From contig LT629952.1 of the NCBI GenBank assembly GCA_900104565.1, positions 1,549,604 through 1,613,603 of the forward strand: 64,000 nt of DNA, read 5' to 3'. The stretch is from Ruminococcaceae bacterium Marseille-P2935. GTDB lineage: Bacteria > Bacillota > Clostridia > Oscillospirales > Ruminococcaceae. A model generated the notes under the pieces. That model made no database searches and was not told where the DNA came from. It worked only from the letters and a program-made list of their open reading frames with translations. The first letter of the stretch is position 1. Every line of letters starts with the position of its first letter. Position numbers and translations under genes: made by a program. Positions 35,641 through 43,459 of the stretch are shown here, piece by piece.

Positions 35641-36639
35641 CTAGTCAAGTATGTATTTAGAAATGGTCTGCAGGGAATCCATAGGATCAACCCCCATCAC
35701 TTCGAAAGCCACCGGGTTGTCAACGCCCGCTTCATTAAGGGCTTTCAGTTTCGCTTTGCATTCATCCGGGTCACCGGCAATGGCAAGCAGGTCTACCAGT
35801 TCATCAGTAACTAGTTCGGTAGCAAATTTACCCTTCAACACTCCTTCTTTAAAGGGCATGATCTGCTCCTCTGTCATACCGGTACAGGTTAAGATCGGAT
35901 GAACCCCATGAATCCCCACAAATTTGGCTACTACTTCCTTTACCGCCTGCTTGGCCTTCTTGGAATCTTTATCCACATGCATAGGGAAATAAGCTGAAAC
36001 TTTAATTTCGCTGGGGTCACGTCCAACCTTTTCGGCGCCTTCCTTGATGCGCTCTTTCGCATACGCCACATAAGGAAGGCTGGTCATGGTGGAAAGGAGT
36101 ACGCCATCAGCAATCTGCCCGGCAATACGCAAAGCATTTGGACCTTTGACGCCCAGGTAGACCGGCAGGTCCTTACGGTAGGGTTTAAAATCCAGCTCCA
36201 CATTACCAGTTTTAAAAACTTCACCTTCAAACTTTAAATGCCCTTTGCTAATCAGTTCTTTGATGATAACAGCACATTCTTTGGTTGCCTGAATGGGTTT
36301 TTCAAACGGAATTCCCGCCATATCCTCCATCCAGCGCTTGTTGGAAGCACCAAGCCCCAGGAGGATGCGCCCTTTGGAAATTGCGTCAAGAGATGCACTT
36401 TCCATAGCGGAAAGTACCGGGTGGCGGGTGAAGGGGTTAATGACACCAATACCGATTTGAATTTTGGAAGTCTGCACCGCGCAGGCCGCTGCCGTAGAAA
36501 AGGCACCGCCGTAGAAGTAGTCCTCCGCGATCCAAACAGAGGAGAATTCTTTTTCCTCAGAAGCTTTCACCAGCTTCATGACGGTCTCGCTGTCGTGGCC
36601 GCCGTAAAATCCGAAACCTAAATTATATGGATTTGACAT
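35641..36639 (-). CDS. LLM-class (F420-dependent) oxidoreductase, Mer-like
   Basis: A 332-residue TIM-barrel protein of the luciferase-like family. NLGFGFYGGHDSETVMKLVK, SVWIAEDYFYGGAFSTAAAC and GIGVINPFTRHPVLSAMESA are close in pattern to F420-dependent methylene-H4MPT reductase (Mer), including the ED pair near residue 40. GRILLGLGASNKRWMEDMAG follows. It should transfer hydride from F420H2 (or FMNH2) to an unknown substrate. It is 16-17 bp from both neighbours (PLP enzyme and npdG), so the four products are made together. Substrate unknown; H4MPT is unlikely in this organism. Confidence 0.83.
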   Translation of the reverse strand: MSNPYNLGFGFYGGHDSETVMKLVKASEEKEFSSVWIAEDYFYGGAFSTAAACAVQTSKIQIGIGVINPFTRHPVLSAMESASLDAISKGRILLGLGASNKRWMEDMAGIPFEKPIQATKECAVIIKELISKGHLKFEGEVFKTGNVELDFKPYRKDLPVYLGVKGPNALRIAGQIADGVLLSTMTSLPYVAYAKERIKEGAEKVGRDPSEIKVSAYFPMHVDKDSKKAKQAVKEVVAKFVGIHGVHPILTCTGMTEEQIMPFKEGVLKGKFATELVTDELVDLLAIAGDPDECKAKLKALNEAGVDNPVAFEVMGVDPMDSLQTISKYILD

Positions 36640-36656
36640 AACGGAGTCTCCTTTCG

Positions 36657-37922
36657 TTATTTTAATTCGTAACCGTAGCTTTCTTTCAGAGCTTTGGCAA
36701 GCTCCTCATAGTTAGGTTCTATGGTAGGCACCGGGGGAAGATGTTCTGCCGTAGTTGCCGGATCTTTCAGCCCGGTAGAAGTGATAACCGCCACCACCTT
36801 GTCGTCTGGTGCAATTTTGCCCTCTTTAGCAAGCTTCTCAATCGCCACTAGTGAGGTCACCGAAGCGGCCTCGGCAAAAATGCCCTCTTCCTTGGCAAGG
36901 CGCAGCTGCATGGCTATGGTCTCTTCATCCGAACTGGTCTCGGCATAGCCCTCCGACTCCTTAAGGGCCGCATAACCCTGATAGGTACCTTGGGGCCCTG
37001 CAATGGAGAATGAAATGGACCATTCAGAGGGAACCGTCACTGGGCCTTCTGCCTGCTCCTTGAGGGTTTCTTTCAAAGAGCCAAAAACCTCAGAGGCAAT
37101 CATCTTTGTCTTTTTGCCCGAAAGCCCTATGGTCTGCAGGTCCTTAACACCTTTCCAGACTCCGTAAAGCCCGTCAGAGTAAGCGGAGGGAACGGCAATA
37201 AATTCTGGCAAATCCCCCAGCTGTTCGTAAAGTTCAAAAGCAATCGTCTTATAGCCGTCGATTCCAAAGCAATTACTGCCAATAGGTGGAGCAATATATC
37301 CGCTTAATGGGTACCAGCTCTTTTCTTTCACACATTTTTTCATGATGGTCCAGCGATCAATCGGCTTGGGGGTTACCATAACATATGCCCCAAAGGACTG
37401 CATCAGCGTTTTCATGGTAGCAGGTACCTGAGGCAAGGTGAAAATGACGCAGGGTTTGCCTGCCGCTGCGCTGTAAGCCGCTGTAGCCGCGCCGTGGTTC
37501 CCTGTGGAGGACACCGTAACCACCGGCCGTTCTTCCTGAACCGCCCTGGTAACAGCCACGCTGCACAAACGGTCTTTGTAAGACCAGGTCGGATTGACCG
37601 ACTCGTTCTTGATATAAAGGTTATGTAACCCCATGCTCTTTCCCAAGCGCCCGCAGTGCAGCAACGGCGTCTCCCCCTCGCCCAGGCTAACCGGTTCTGT
37701 CTCAGGGGCAATGGGAAGAAATTCCCGGTGTTTCCAAAGGCCTTTGCCCTTGGCGTTTAAAAATTCCTGGCGTACCTTTTCCAGGTCCTGGCCAAAATCA
37801 TAGGTGGTGGTAAAATTCACATTGTTTCCCTGGGTCCCGCAGACCGGGCAGGCGTCAAATGCCTCGTCTTCCCGTCCCACATAACCGCATTTGATGCATT
37901 GTATTCCCTTATAGTAGCTCAT
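36657..37922 (-). CDS. Threonine synthase-like PLP enzyme with N-terminal zinc ribbon
   Basis: The 421-residue protein begins with a zinc ribbon, CIKCGYVGREDEAFDACPVC, then a fold type II PLP domain: NPTWSYKDRLCSVAVTRAVQ with the PLP Lys, VSSTGNHGAATAAYSAAAGK, and VAVITSTGLKDP. These are threonine synthase motifs. Related enzymes make other beta/gamma eliminations or replacements, such as diaminopropionate ammonia-lyase or cysteate synthase. Placement between an M24 peptidase and an LLM reductase in an F420 operon argues for a catabolic lyase rather than threonine biosynthesis. Enamine products would suit the RidA encoded upstream. Confidence 0.82.
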   Translation of the reverse strand: MSYYKGIQCIKCGYVGREDEAFDACPVCGTQGNNVNFTTTYDFGQDLEKVRQEFLNAKGKGLWKHREFLPIAPETEPVSLGEGETPLLHCGRLGKSMGLHNLYIKNESVNPTWSYKDRLCSVAVTRAVQEERPVVTVSSTGNHGAATAAYSAAAGKPCVIFTLPQVPATMKTLMQSFGAYVMVTPKPIDRWTIMKKCVKEKSWYPLSGYIAPPIGSNCFGIDGYKTIAFELYEQLGDLPEFIAVPSAYSDGLYGVWKGVKDLQTIGLSGKKTKMIASEVFGSLKETLKEQAEGPVTVPSEWSISFSIAGPQGTYQGYAALKESEGYAETSSDEETIAMQLRLAKEEGIFAEAASVTSLVAIEKLAKEGKIAPDDKVVAVITSTGLKDPATTAEHLPPVPTIEPNYEELAKALKESYGYELK

Positions 37923-37935
37923 ATCCAGTTCCTTT

Positions 37936-39123
37936 CTACAGACTAAGTTTAATCAGCTCCCGGGAGGATTTTGTCAGGTAACGGGCACCATCCTTCTCCA
38001 CAGCCAGAGTATCCTCCACCTGGACGCCGCCCCAGCCAATTTCGTAGTAAGGCGTTTCCACATTAATAGTCATTCCCTCTCTAAGAACCGTCTTGTCTCC
38101 CATAGCAATGGAAGGCGGATCATAAACTTCAATACCAATGCCGTGCCCGCAGTGATGACGCTGGAAATGACGCATTTTTTCCTGGGTGGTGCGCAGCGCT
38201 ATCTGGAAGATCTCTTCGGCGGTTACACCATCCTTGACGGCGGCAACAGCGGTTTCCTCTCCTGCCAGAATCGCCTCGTAGTAATCCTCTGCTTTTTTGT
38301 TACTTCCTACAACCACAGTCCGGGCAATGTCAGAGCGGTAGCTCTCAAAGATGCAGCCAAGATCAAAGCGGATCACGCTGCCATCCTTCACTACCTGGGT
38401 TTTGGTATTGATCGTATCGGAAAAAGCAGCCCGCTCGTCAATCGTTACCACGCAGAAATAGGGAAGTGCCCCCCGTTTGCTGCAGCCTTCGGCAAACATA
38501 CGGCCGATTTCATACTCACTTGTGCCAATTTTGATCTGCTGAATCGCCTCATACATAGCGTCTTCGGCAATATTGGCGCTGCGTTCAATCAGGGCGATCT
38601 CATCCGGGTGCTTGATCAGCCTAATCTGGGAAAAGATTCCCATCGCCGGGATCAGTTCGTGGTGGGGCAGCTCTTGCTCCAGCCACTTCCAAACGGTAAT
38701 CGGAGTCCGGCTTTCATCCAATCCAACCCGTCCCCCGTTTGGGCAGGCAGTAACAATAGCAGTTTTCAGTGCCTCCATAGCGGAAGGAAAACGCCGGGAG
38801 GTTGCATTTTCCAGCTTTTCACGGAATGGGGTTTTCTTTTCATTATAGGAAAACTGAAAACCTCCTACAGCCAGAATTTCATCCACGTCAGCCCCTTCTA
38901 TAATGGTAGGGATGTCAGACACTGAGGTAATCATAGTTTTACGGTCGGTACCGGGATCATAGACTAAATAGGACTGGGTCTTGCTCAGAATCTGCTGCCC
39001 TACATTTTCAAACCCGCTAAGATAGTAACTATTTTCAGGCAGCGATGCAACCAGCAGATCAAGGCCGTTTTTTTCTATTTGGGAACGGATCCGTTCCTTC
39101 TTAAACTCTTGTAAACTGCTCAT
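37936..39123 (-). CDS. M24-family metallohydrolase (Xaa-Pro aminopeptidase/creatinase-like)
   Basis: The 395-residue protein has an N-terminal creatinase domain (about 1-135) and a pita-bread catalytic domain. Metal ligands are visible in VIRFDLGCIFESYRSDIART (two Asp), HHCGHGIGIEVYDPP (His), INVETPYYEIGWGGVQVED (two Glu). Members cleave X-Pro peptides or C-N bonds such as creatine, so a non-peptide substrate is possible in this operon. The ATG at 39123 follows GGAGAG; eight codons upstream lack one. It heads the tight six-gene unit, 13 bp before the PLP gene. Confidence 0.85.
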   Translation of the reverse strand: MSSLQEFKKERIRSQIEKNGLDLLVASLPENSYYLSGFENVGQQILSKTQSYLVYDPGTDRKTMITSVSDIPTIIEGADVDEILAVGGFQFSYNEKKTPFREKLENATSRRFPSAMEALKTAIVTACPNGGRVGLDESRTPITVWKWLEQELPHHELIPAMGIFSQIRLIKHPDEIALIERSANIAEDAMYEAIQQIKIGTSEYEIGRMFAEGCSKRGALPYFCVVTIDERAAFSDTINTKTQVVKDGSVIRFDLGCIFESYRSDIARTVVVGSNKKAEDYYEAILAGEETAVAAVKDGVTAEEIFQIALRTTQEKMRHFQRHHCGHGIGIEVYDPPSIAMGDKTVLREGMTINVETPYYEIGWGGVQVEDTLAVEKDGARYLTKSSRELIKLSL

Positions 39124-39202
39124 GAATTTCTCTCCGCGCCGCCGCACTCCGGCGTGATTTTTTCCTCTCCGTGCGGTGAAATTGGAAAGGATTTTTTATA
39201 AG

Positions 39203-39233
39203 GCATGCGGCCGAAAAGTTTTCGGCCGCATGC
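39203..39233. terminator. Perfect 15-bp hairpin inside the F420-related cluster
   Basis: GCATGCGGCCGAAAA and TTTTCGGCCGCATGC flank a single G. The T-tract (TTTTTAT) is on the plus strand; on the minus strand of the cluster only a weak CCTTAT follows. It may reduce read-through or stabilise mRNA ends between the upstream four genes and the downstream six. Confidence 0.6.
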
Positions 39234-39274
39234 TTTTTATCAGGCACACAGCTTTCGTGCACTGACTGTTTTCA

Positions 39275-40285
39275 TTACTTAAAATTGGGCATAACCTCTT
39301 CCGAGAATAACTGCATATCCTCAATGAATTCATCGACGGAATTTGCGGCAAACAGCATCGCGGAACAAGTGGTCACGCCAGCCTCTTTGTATTTTTGAAT
39401 CTGTTCCGAAATTTCCTCTGGTGTGCCAATCAGGTTACGCTCCATATAGTTGCTGGCATCCTGGTCTTTCAGAGTAGACTTTTTCAGGCTGACCAGGTGT
39501 TTATAAAGCTGGGAGCGCTCAAATTTTGCACAGGCCTCCTCTTTTGTTTTTGCAATGGAGATGGAAAGCTGGGGCGCAATGTCAATTTCCTGAATACTAC
39601 GGCCCTCGGCTTCGCACAGCCGGGCAATGTCCTCCACACCCGCCTTGACCTCGGCTGGAGTCAGAACAGCAGGCAGCCAGCCGGTTCCATATTTGGCAAC
39701 CCTTATACGGCCGTTGGCATTATTTCCGCCAATATAAAACGGGAATGGGTTCTGCACGGGCTTCGGGAAGGACTGTACCTCCTGCAGGTCAAAATACTTG
39801 CCCTTCATGGTAACCCTGTCCTCTTTAAACAGGCGGGATACCATCTCCAAAGATTCGTCCAGCAGCTCACCCCGGTTGACACCCTGGGCTGACGCTCCCA
39901 TCATCGCCTCAAACTCTTCCCGGTAAGCGCCAATGCCTACACCAATAATAGTCCGTCCACCCGAGAGTTGATCCAGAGTAGCGAGTTCCTTTGCAATTAC
40001 GGCCGGGTTGCGGAAAGGGAACACCAGCAAAGCTGTAGCAACCTTGAGGGTAGTGGTGTTCTCCGCAATAGCTGCAAGGGTAATAAGAGGCGCATAGTAA
40101 TTGGGAGGGCAGTCAAACTCCTTGCTGACATAGTGCTGGGTAGACACATGGTCATTACCCCAAACCGAATCAAAGCCCAACTGCTCTGCGGCTTTCGCCA
40201 TTTTTATGTTGTCCCGTACATGGGCAAAGGGAATCGGGTACATTAGACCCTCTGTACCTGTTGGAATACCAATTCCGAATTTCAT
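39275..40285 (-). CDS. LLM-class (F420-dependent) oxidoreductase, second copy
   Basis: A 336-residue luciferase-like TIM barrel. MKFGIGIPTGTEGLMYPIPF, GFDSVWGNDHVSTQHYV, ATALLVFPFRNPAVIAKELA, LDQLSGGRTIIGVGIGAYRE and FPFYIGGNNANGRIRVAKYG follow the F420-dependent LLM family pattern. It is a distant paralogue of the protein at 35641. The ATG at 40285 follows AAAGGAAGG; an upstream in-frame start at 40321 is not SD-supported. Two different LLM enzymes in a cluster suggest two successive reductions or oxidations of the imported compound. Whether the cofactor is F420 or FMN cannot be read from sequence. Confidence 0.82.
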   Translation of the reverse strand: MKFGIGIPTGTEGLMYPIPFAHVRDNIKMAKAAEQLGFDSVWGNDHVSTQHYVSKEFDCPPNYYAPLITLAAIAENTTTLKVATALLVFPFRNPAVIAKELATLDQLSGGRTIIGVGIGAYREEFEAMMGASAQGVNRGELLDESLEMVSRLFKEDRVTMKGKYFDLQEVQSFPKPVQNPFPFYIGGNNANGRIRVAKYGTGWLPAVLTPAEVKAGVEDIARLCEAEGRSIQEIDIAPQLSISIAKTKEEACAKFERSQLYKHLVSLKKSTLKDQDASNYMERNLIGTPEEISEQIQKYKEAGVTTCSAMLFAANSVDEFIEDMQLFSEEVMPNFK

Positions 40286-40399
40286 AACGACCTTCCTTTC
40301 TCCGGTGCGCACCGGAAACATAGTATGGTTGCATTTGTTTGATCAAAGGCGCACTGGGAGGATATTTTCCTGCCCAGTGTACCTCTGGAAAGGACCTAG

Positions 40400-41734
40400 T
40401 TATTCTTTTGCTTTGGCAGGCGCTTCTTCCTCAGCTGCTGCAATAGTGAATATCTCGCCCTTCTGGCTTTCTTTTTCCTTAAAGATGGAGCCCAGAATAG
40501 CATAGATGATAAGGCCGGCAATCAAACCAATAATGGCTGGAATTGTCACATGGGAAACCTTGGCGACAACAATGGCGAGAACCCAGGAAACCAATGCAGT
40601 CCAGCGGAAACCGGATGGCATAAACACCTTGGTTTTATCTCTATGTATAATCCAGAAGTGGGCGATCAGAATGCCGGCAAACGGAGGCATTAAGGTGCCA
40701 ATAAAGTTAAGCCATACAATAAACTTGGAAGCAAGGCCCAACAGTGCAACAGCAATTGCAATGATGATGGAGATGATGGTCCAAACCGGCTTGCTAACCT
40801 TAATATGAAGCAGTTCGCTTAAGTTGGTGAACGCAAGTGCCGAAGAGTAGATATTGTTATTGGTGGTAGTCCACAGGGCCAGTGCCAGAATAATGATAGC
40901 GGGAATCAGCAGACCCAAAAGACCCATTACCTTTACAAAGTCACCCTGGTGGGTAGCCACCGAGGAGATAACAGCAACGCCCTCAAACAAGGCTGCACCC
41001 AAAATATAACCGGAAAAAGCGCCAATGATAACATGAGACGCCTTCTTACAATAGCGGGTGACATCGGATACCAGAGCGGCACCCACAACCCATGTAGCTA
41101 TGGCAGCACCCATAGCGGTAGAGAAGGAAATTGGCGTCTCTGGTTGAATGCCGAAAATCTGGCTCATACCGCCGCCGTATTTAATGGTAGAAATAAACAT
41201 AATGATCAGCAAAATCCATAGGGCTGGGGTAGCAATTGTACTTACAAAAGACAACCCCTTAAACCCAAATATAGCTGCCAGTGCAACCAACACCGCAAAA
41301 CCAATTACCGCTGCTTGGGACGGAATCTGAGGCACTATAGAGTGCAGGGCGTTACCAAACGAGTTGAGTAAAACACCGATAAAGCCCATAGAAAGCACAC
41401 CCATCAGCAATGAGGTTATGATAGAACCTTTTTTGCCGAATACAATTCGTCCGATGGAATAGGTAGTAAGGCCTGTACGATACCCAATCATACCAATAAA
41501 AATAGCAATGGCCATAAGGAACAGGTTACCGCACAGAACGGCAAGTACACCTTTCCCTGCAGTACAGCCGGCACCAATGGTTCCACCGGTCATGAAGGCG
41601 CTCAGAGAAATGCACCAGCCAATCCAAACGGTAGCAGTGGCGATCAGTCCCCGGCGTTTTTCCTTTGGAACTTTTTCGAGACAATAGTCATTTTGAATGT
41701 CTTGATTGACCTGCTTAACTTCTTTCGTACTCAA
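40400..41734 (-). CDS. NCS1-family permease (CodB/cytosine-purine type)
   Basis: A 444-residue protein with about twelve membrane segments. LIATATVWIGWCISLSAFMT, ATWVVGAALVSDVTRYCKKA and LALWTTTNNNIYSSALAFTN (the NCS1 substrate region) identify it as a nucleobase:cation symporter 1, closest in style to cytosine permease. It should import a nucleobase, hydantoin or similar ring. The start is TTG at 41734 with GGAGGGAGAACA before it. It ends in a charged Glu/Lys/Ala tail. It follows ridA by 34 bp. Confidence 0.86.
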   Translation of the reverse strand: MSTKEVKQVNQDIQNDYCLEKVPKEKRRGLIATATVWIGWCISLSAFMTGGTIGAGCTAGKGVLAVLCGNLFLMAIAIFIGMIGYRTGLTTYSIGRIVFGKKGSIITSLLMGVLSMGFIGVLLNSFGNALHSIVPQIPSQAAVIGFAVLVALAAIFGFKGLSFVSTIATPALWILLIIMFISTIKYGGGMSQIFGIQPETPISFSTAMGAAIATWVVGAALVSDVTRYCKKASHVIIGAFSGYILGAALFEGVAVISSVATHQGDFVKVMGLLGLLIPAIIILALALWTTTNNNIYSSALAFTNLSELLHIKVSKPVWTIISIIIAIAVALLGLASKFIVWLNFIGTLMPPFAGILIAHFWIIHRDKTKVFMPSGFRWTALVSWVLAIVVAKVSHVTIPAIIGLIAGLIIYAILGSIFKEKESQKGEIFTIAAAEEEAPAKAKE

Positions 41735-41768
41735 TGTTCTCCCTCCAAAATAAATTATTTTGTATCAA

Positions 41769-42152
41769 TTAGCCCTGGTATGCAACCAGTTCTATTTCCA
41801 CCATAGCCGCTTTGGGTAGCGCCGCTACCTGAAATGCTGCCCGGGCCGGCAGAATTGCGCCATTAAAAAACTGCGCATAAATTTGATTAACCGTAGCAAA
41901 GTCCCCCATATCGGCAAGCAGCACAGTGGTCTTGACCACGTTATCAAAGCTCATGCCCGCCTCTTTTAAAATGGCATCCAGGTTTTGAAAAACCTGATTG
42001 GCCTGAGGTTCGATCCCCCCCTCAACAAGTGCCCCTGTCTTTGGATCAATGGGAATCTGACCGGAAATATAAAGGAAATCCCCGGCTCTTACCGCCTGGG
42101 AGTAGGGACCAATCGCATCCGGCGCTTTTGATGTAGAAATTTCTTTTTTCAT
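41769..42152 (-). CDS. ridA: RidA family reactive enamine/imine deaminase
   Basis: A 127-residue protein with ISTSKAPDAIGPYSQAVRAG, LYISGQIPIDPKTG and LPARAAFQVAALPKAAMVEI, where the Arg of PARAAF and the Glu near the end form the RidA active site. RidA hydrolyses 2-aminoacrylate and other enamines made by PLP enzymes; RutC, a relative, works in pyrimidine breakdown. Here it lies 18 bp after the regulator and before the permease, and may process enamines from the PLP enzyme at 36657. SD AAAGGAGC. Confidence 0.9.
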   Translation of the reverse strand: MKKEISTSKAPDAIGPYSQAVRAGDFLYISGQIPIDPKTGALVEGGIEPQANQVFQNLDAILKEAGMSFDNVVKTTVLLADMGDFATVNQIYAQFFNGAILPARAAFQVAALPKAAMVEIELVAYQG

Positions 42153-42170
42153 GGGAACAGCTCCTTTATT

Positions 42171-42827
42171 TTAGATCTCCTTCAGGTAACGGTAGATGGT
42201 TTGCTCCGAAACATCCAGAGCCTGGGCAACCTCACCTACAGCTCCTTTCAGTAAAAACGCTCCTTTACCTTGAAGGGTTGCAACAACCTGTTTCTTTTCC
42301 TCGATGGTCATGTGCGCAGCGTCCACCGCATAATCCCCCAAGGCTGTGCAAACCATCTGACCCAGCACTTCCTCAAACGAAGATGCAAAGCTTTCTTCCT
42401 CTTTCTTTTGGTCTGCATTCAGTGTGTCGGCGTTTGAATCAAACATCAGCATGCTGTCCAACTGCTGGCGAACCCGCAAATAAGGGGTAATATCTACGTT
42501 AATGCAAAACATACCAATAAGATTGCCCTCATCATCCTTGATAAAATAGGTAGAAGAACGGAAGGTACGGTTATCCCCCTTCATCTTTCCGGTATAGTTG
42601 GTAATAGAATCCCGGCGTTCATACTCCTTATCGTGTATAAGACCCAGAGCAAAATCGGTAATAGTCCCACCAATTTTGCGGCCGGTCAAGGTGTGATCAC
42701 TCAGTGCAATAATAGATTTTTCCAAATGGCGAATGTCGTGGAGCACCACTTCTGCATTCTCTCCAAAAATATTCCCTATAAATTTTACCAAGGGAATATA
42801 AATTTTTAAGATATCGTCGGGCTTCAC
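42171..42827 (-). CDS. YheO-type PAS/HTH transcriptional regulator
   Basis: The 218-residue protein has an N-terminal YheO-like PAS domain (LKIYIPLVKFIGNIFGENAE, EVVLHDIRHLEKSIIAL, IGMFCINVDITPYLRVR) and a C-terminal helix-turn-helix (LKGAVGEVAQALDVSEQTIY, then RYLKEI). YheO-type regulators commonly adjoin RidA and PLP-lyase catabolic genes. The start is taken as GTG at 42827, which has TAGGAGG upstream; the frame remains open for 37 codons further up without an SD. It is the first gene of the cluster and so the probable local regulator, sensing the imported compound or a derivative. Confidence 0.83.
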   Translation of the reverse strand: MKPDDILKIYIPLVKFIGNIFGENAEVVLHDIRHLEKSIIALSDHTLTGRKIGGTITDFALGLIHDKEYERRDSITNYTGKMKGDNRTFRSSTYFIKDDEGNLIGMFCINVDITPYLRVRQQLDSMLMFDSNADTLNADQKKEEESFASSFEEVLGQMVCTALGDYAVDAAHMTIEEKKQVVATLQGKGAFLLKGAVGEVAQALDVSEQTIYRYLKEI

Positions 42828-42889
42828 GTTTCTGTTTCCTCCTATCAAATAAGCATATTGGACATGGTTTTGGTTTGATAAAAAAATAT

Positions 42890-42915
42890 TATCTTGATAA
42901 TTTGTTATTAAGATA
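42890..42915. promoter_or_regulatory. Dyad operator upstream of the YheO-type regulator
   Basis: TATCTTGATAA (42890-42900) and TTATTAAGATA (42905-42915) are inverted arms of 11 bases with one mismatch, separated by TTTG. The site is 63 bp upstream of the GTG start, in AT-rich sequence suited to a promoter. It is the best candidate for the cluster's control site. Confidence 0.55.
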
Positions 42916-42938
42916 CCTCTTTTGGCGCGAAATGTCAA

Positions 42939-43380
42939 TTCGCAAAACCACCTATTTTATATTCAGGAATTGTTATTTTGCACAATTGTATTTTTTCTAT
43001 TTCAAGTTTTATGTTCACTTCTCCTTTTTTACCAAAAAATAAATATGGACGCAGGGCAACAGAATCTGAACATTCAGTTTAAAAAGTGTTGGAAAACAGC
43101 AAATACAGAATGCCCGCATCCAGGGTTCGTCTGCCGCAGAAAGCTATAGGAGAACCATGGATTTTAACCAAATCTCCCAGATAGCGGAACCCCTTCACAC
43201 AAATGCAGCAATCACTTGAAAACAGGTTAAATCGTATGTTTCGGACGCAGACTGGTGTTTACCGCTGTAAGCAGTTAAACTTACATTTTCTTTAACAAAT
43301 GCCAAAAAGCACCGTATATTGAAATGGTAGAAACATGGTTGCTTTTTATTATTTTTTCCTGTTTTTTCTCGAGTACGCAC
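42939..43380. other. Intergenic region without a recognised gene
   Basis: About 440 AT-rich bases between the F420-related cluster and yfhO. Only short frames without SD sites are present. Confidence 0.5.
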
Positions 43381-43418
43381 AAAGGTCCGGTTTGCACTGA
43401 CTTGCAAACCGGACCTTT
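43381..43418. terminator. Hairpin downstream of the YfhO-type gene
   Basis: AAAGGTCCGGTTTGCA and TGCAAACCGGACCTTT form a perfect 16-bp stem with a 6-nt loop. It lies 41 bp beyond the yfhO stop. T-tracts are short. Confidence 0.7.
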
Positions 43419-43459
43419 GACAAACTGTGGGACAAACAACTGTTTGCTCCCTTTACTTT

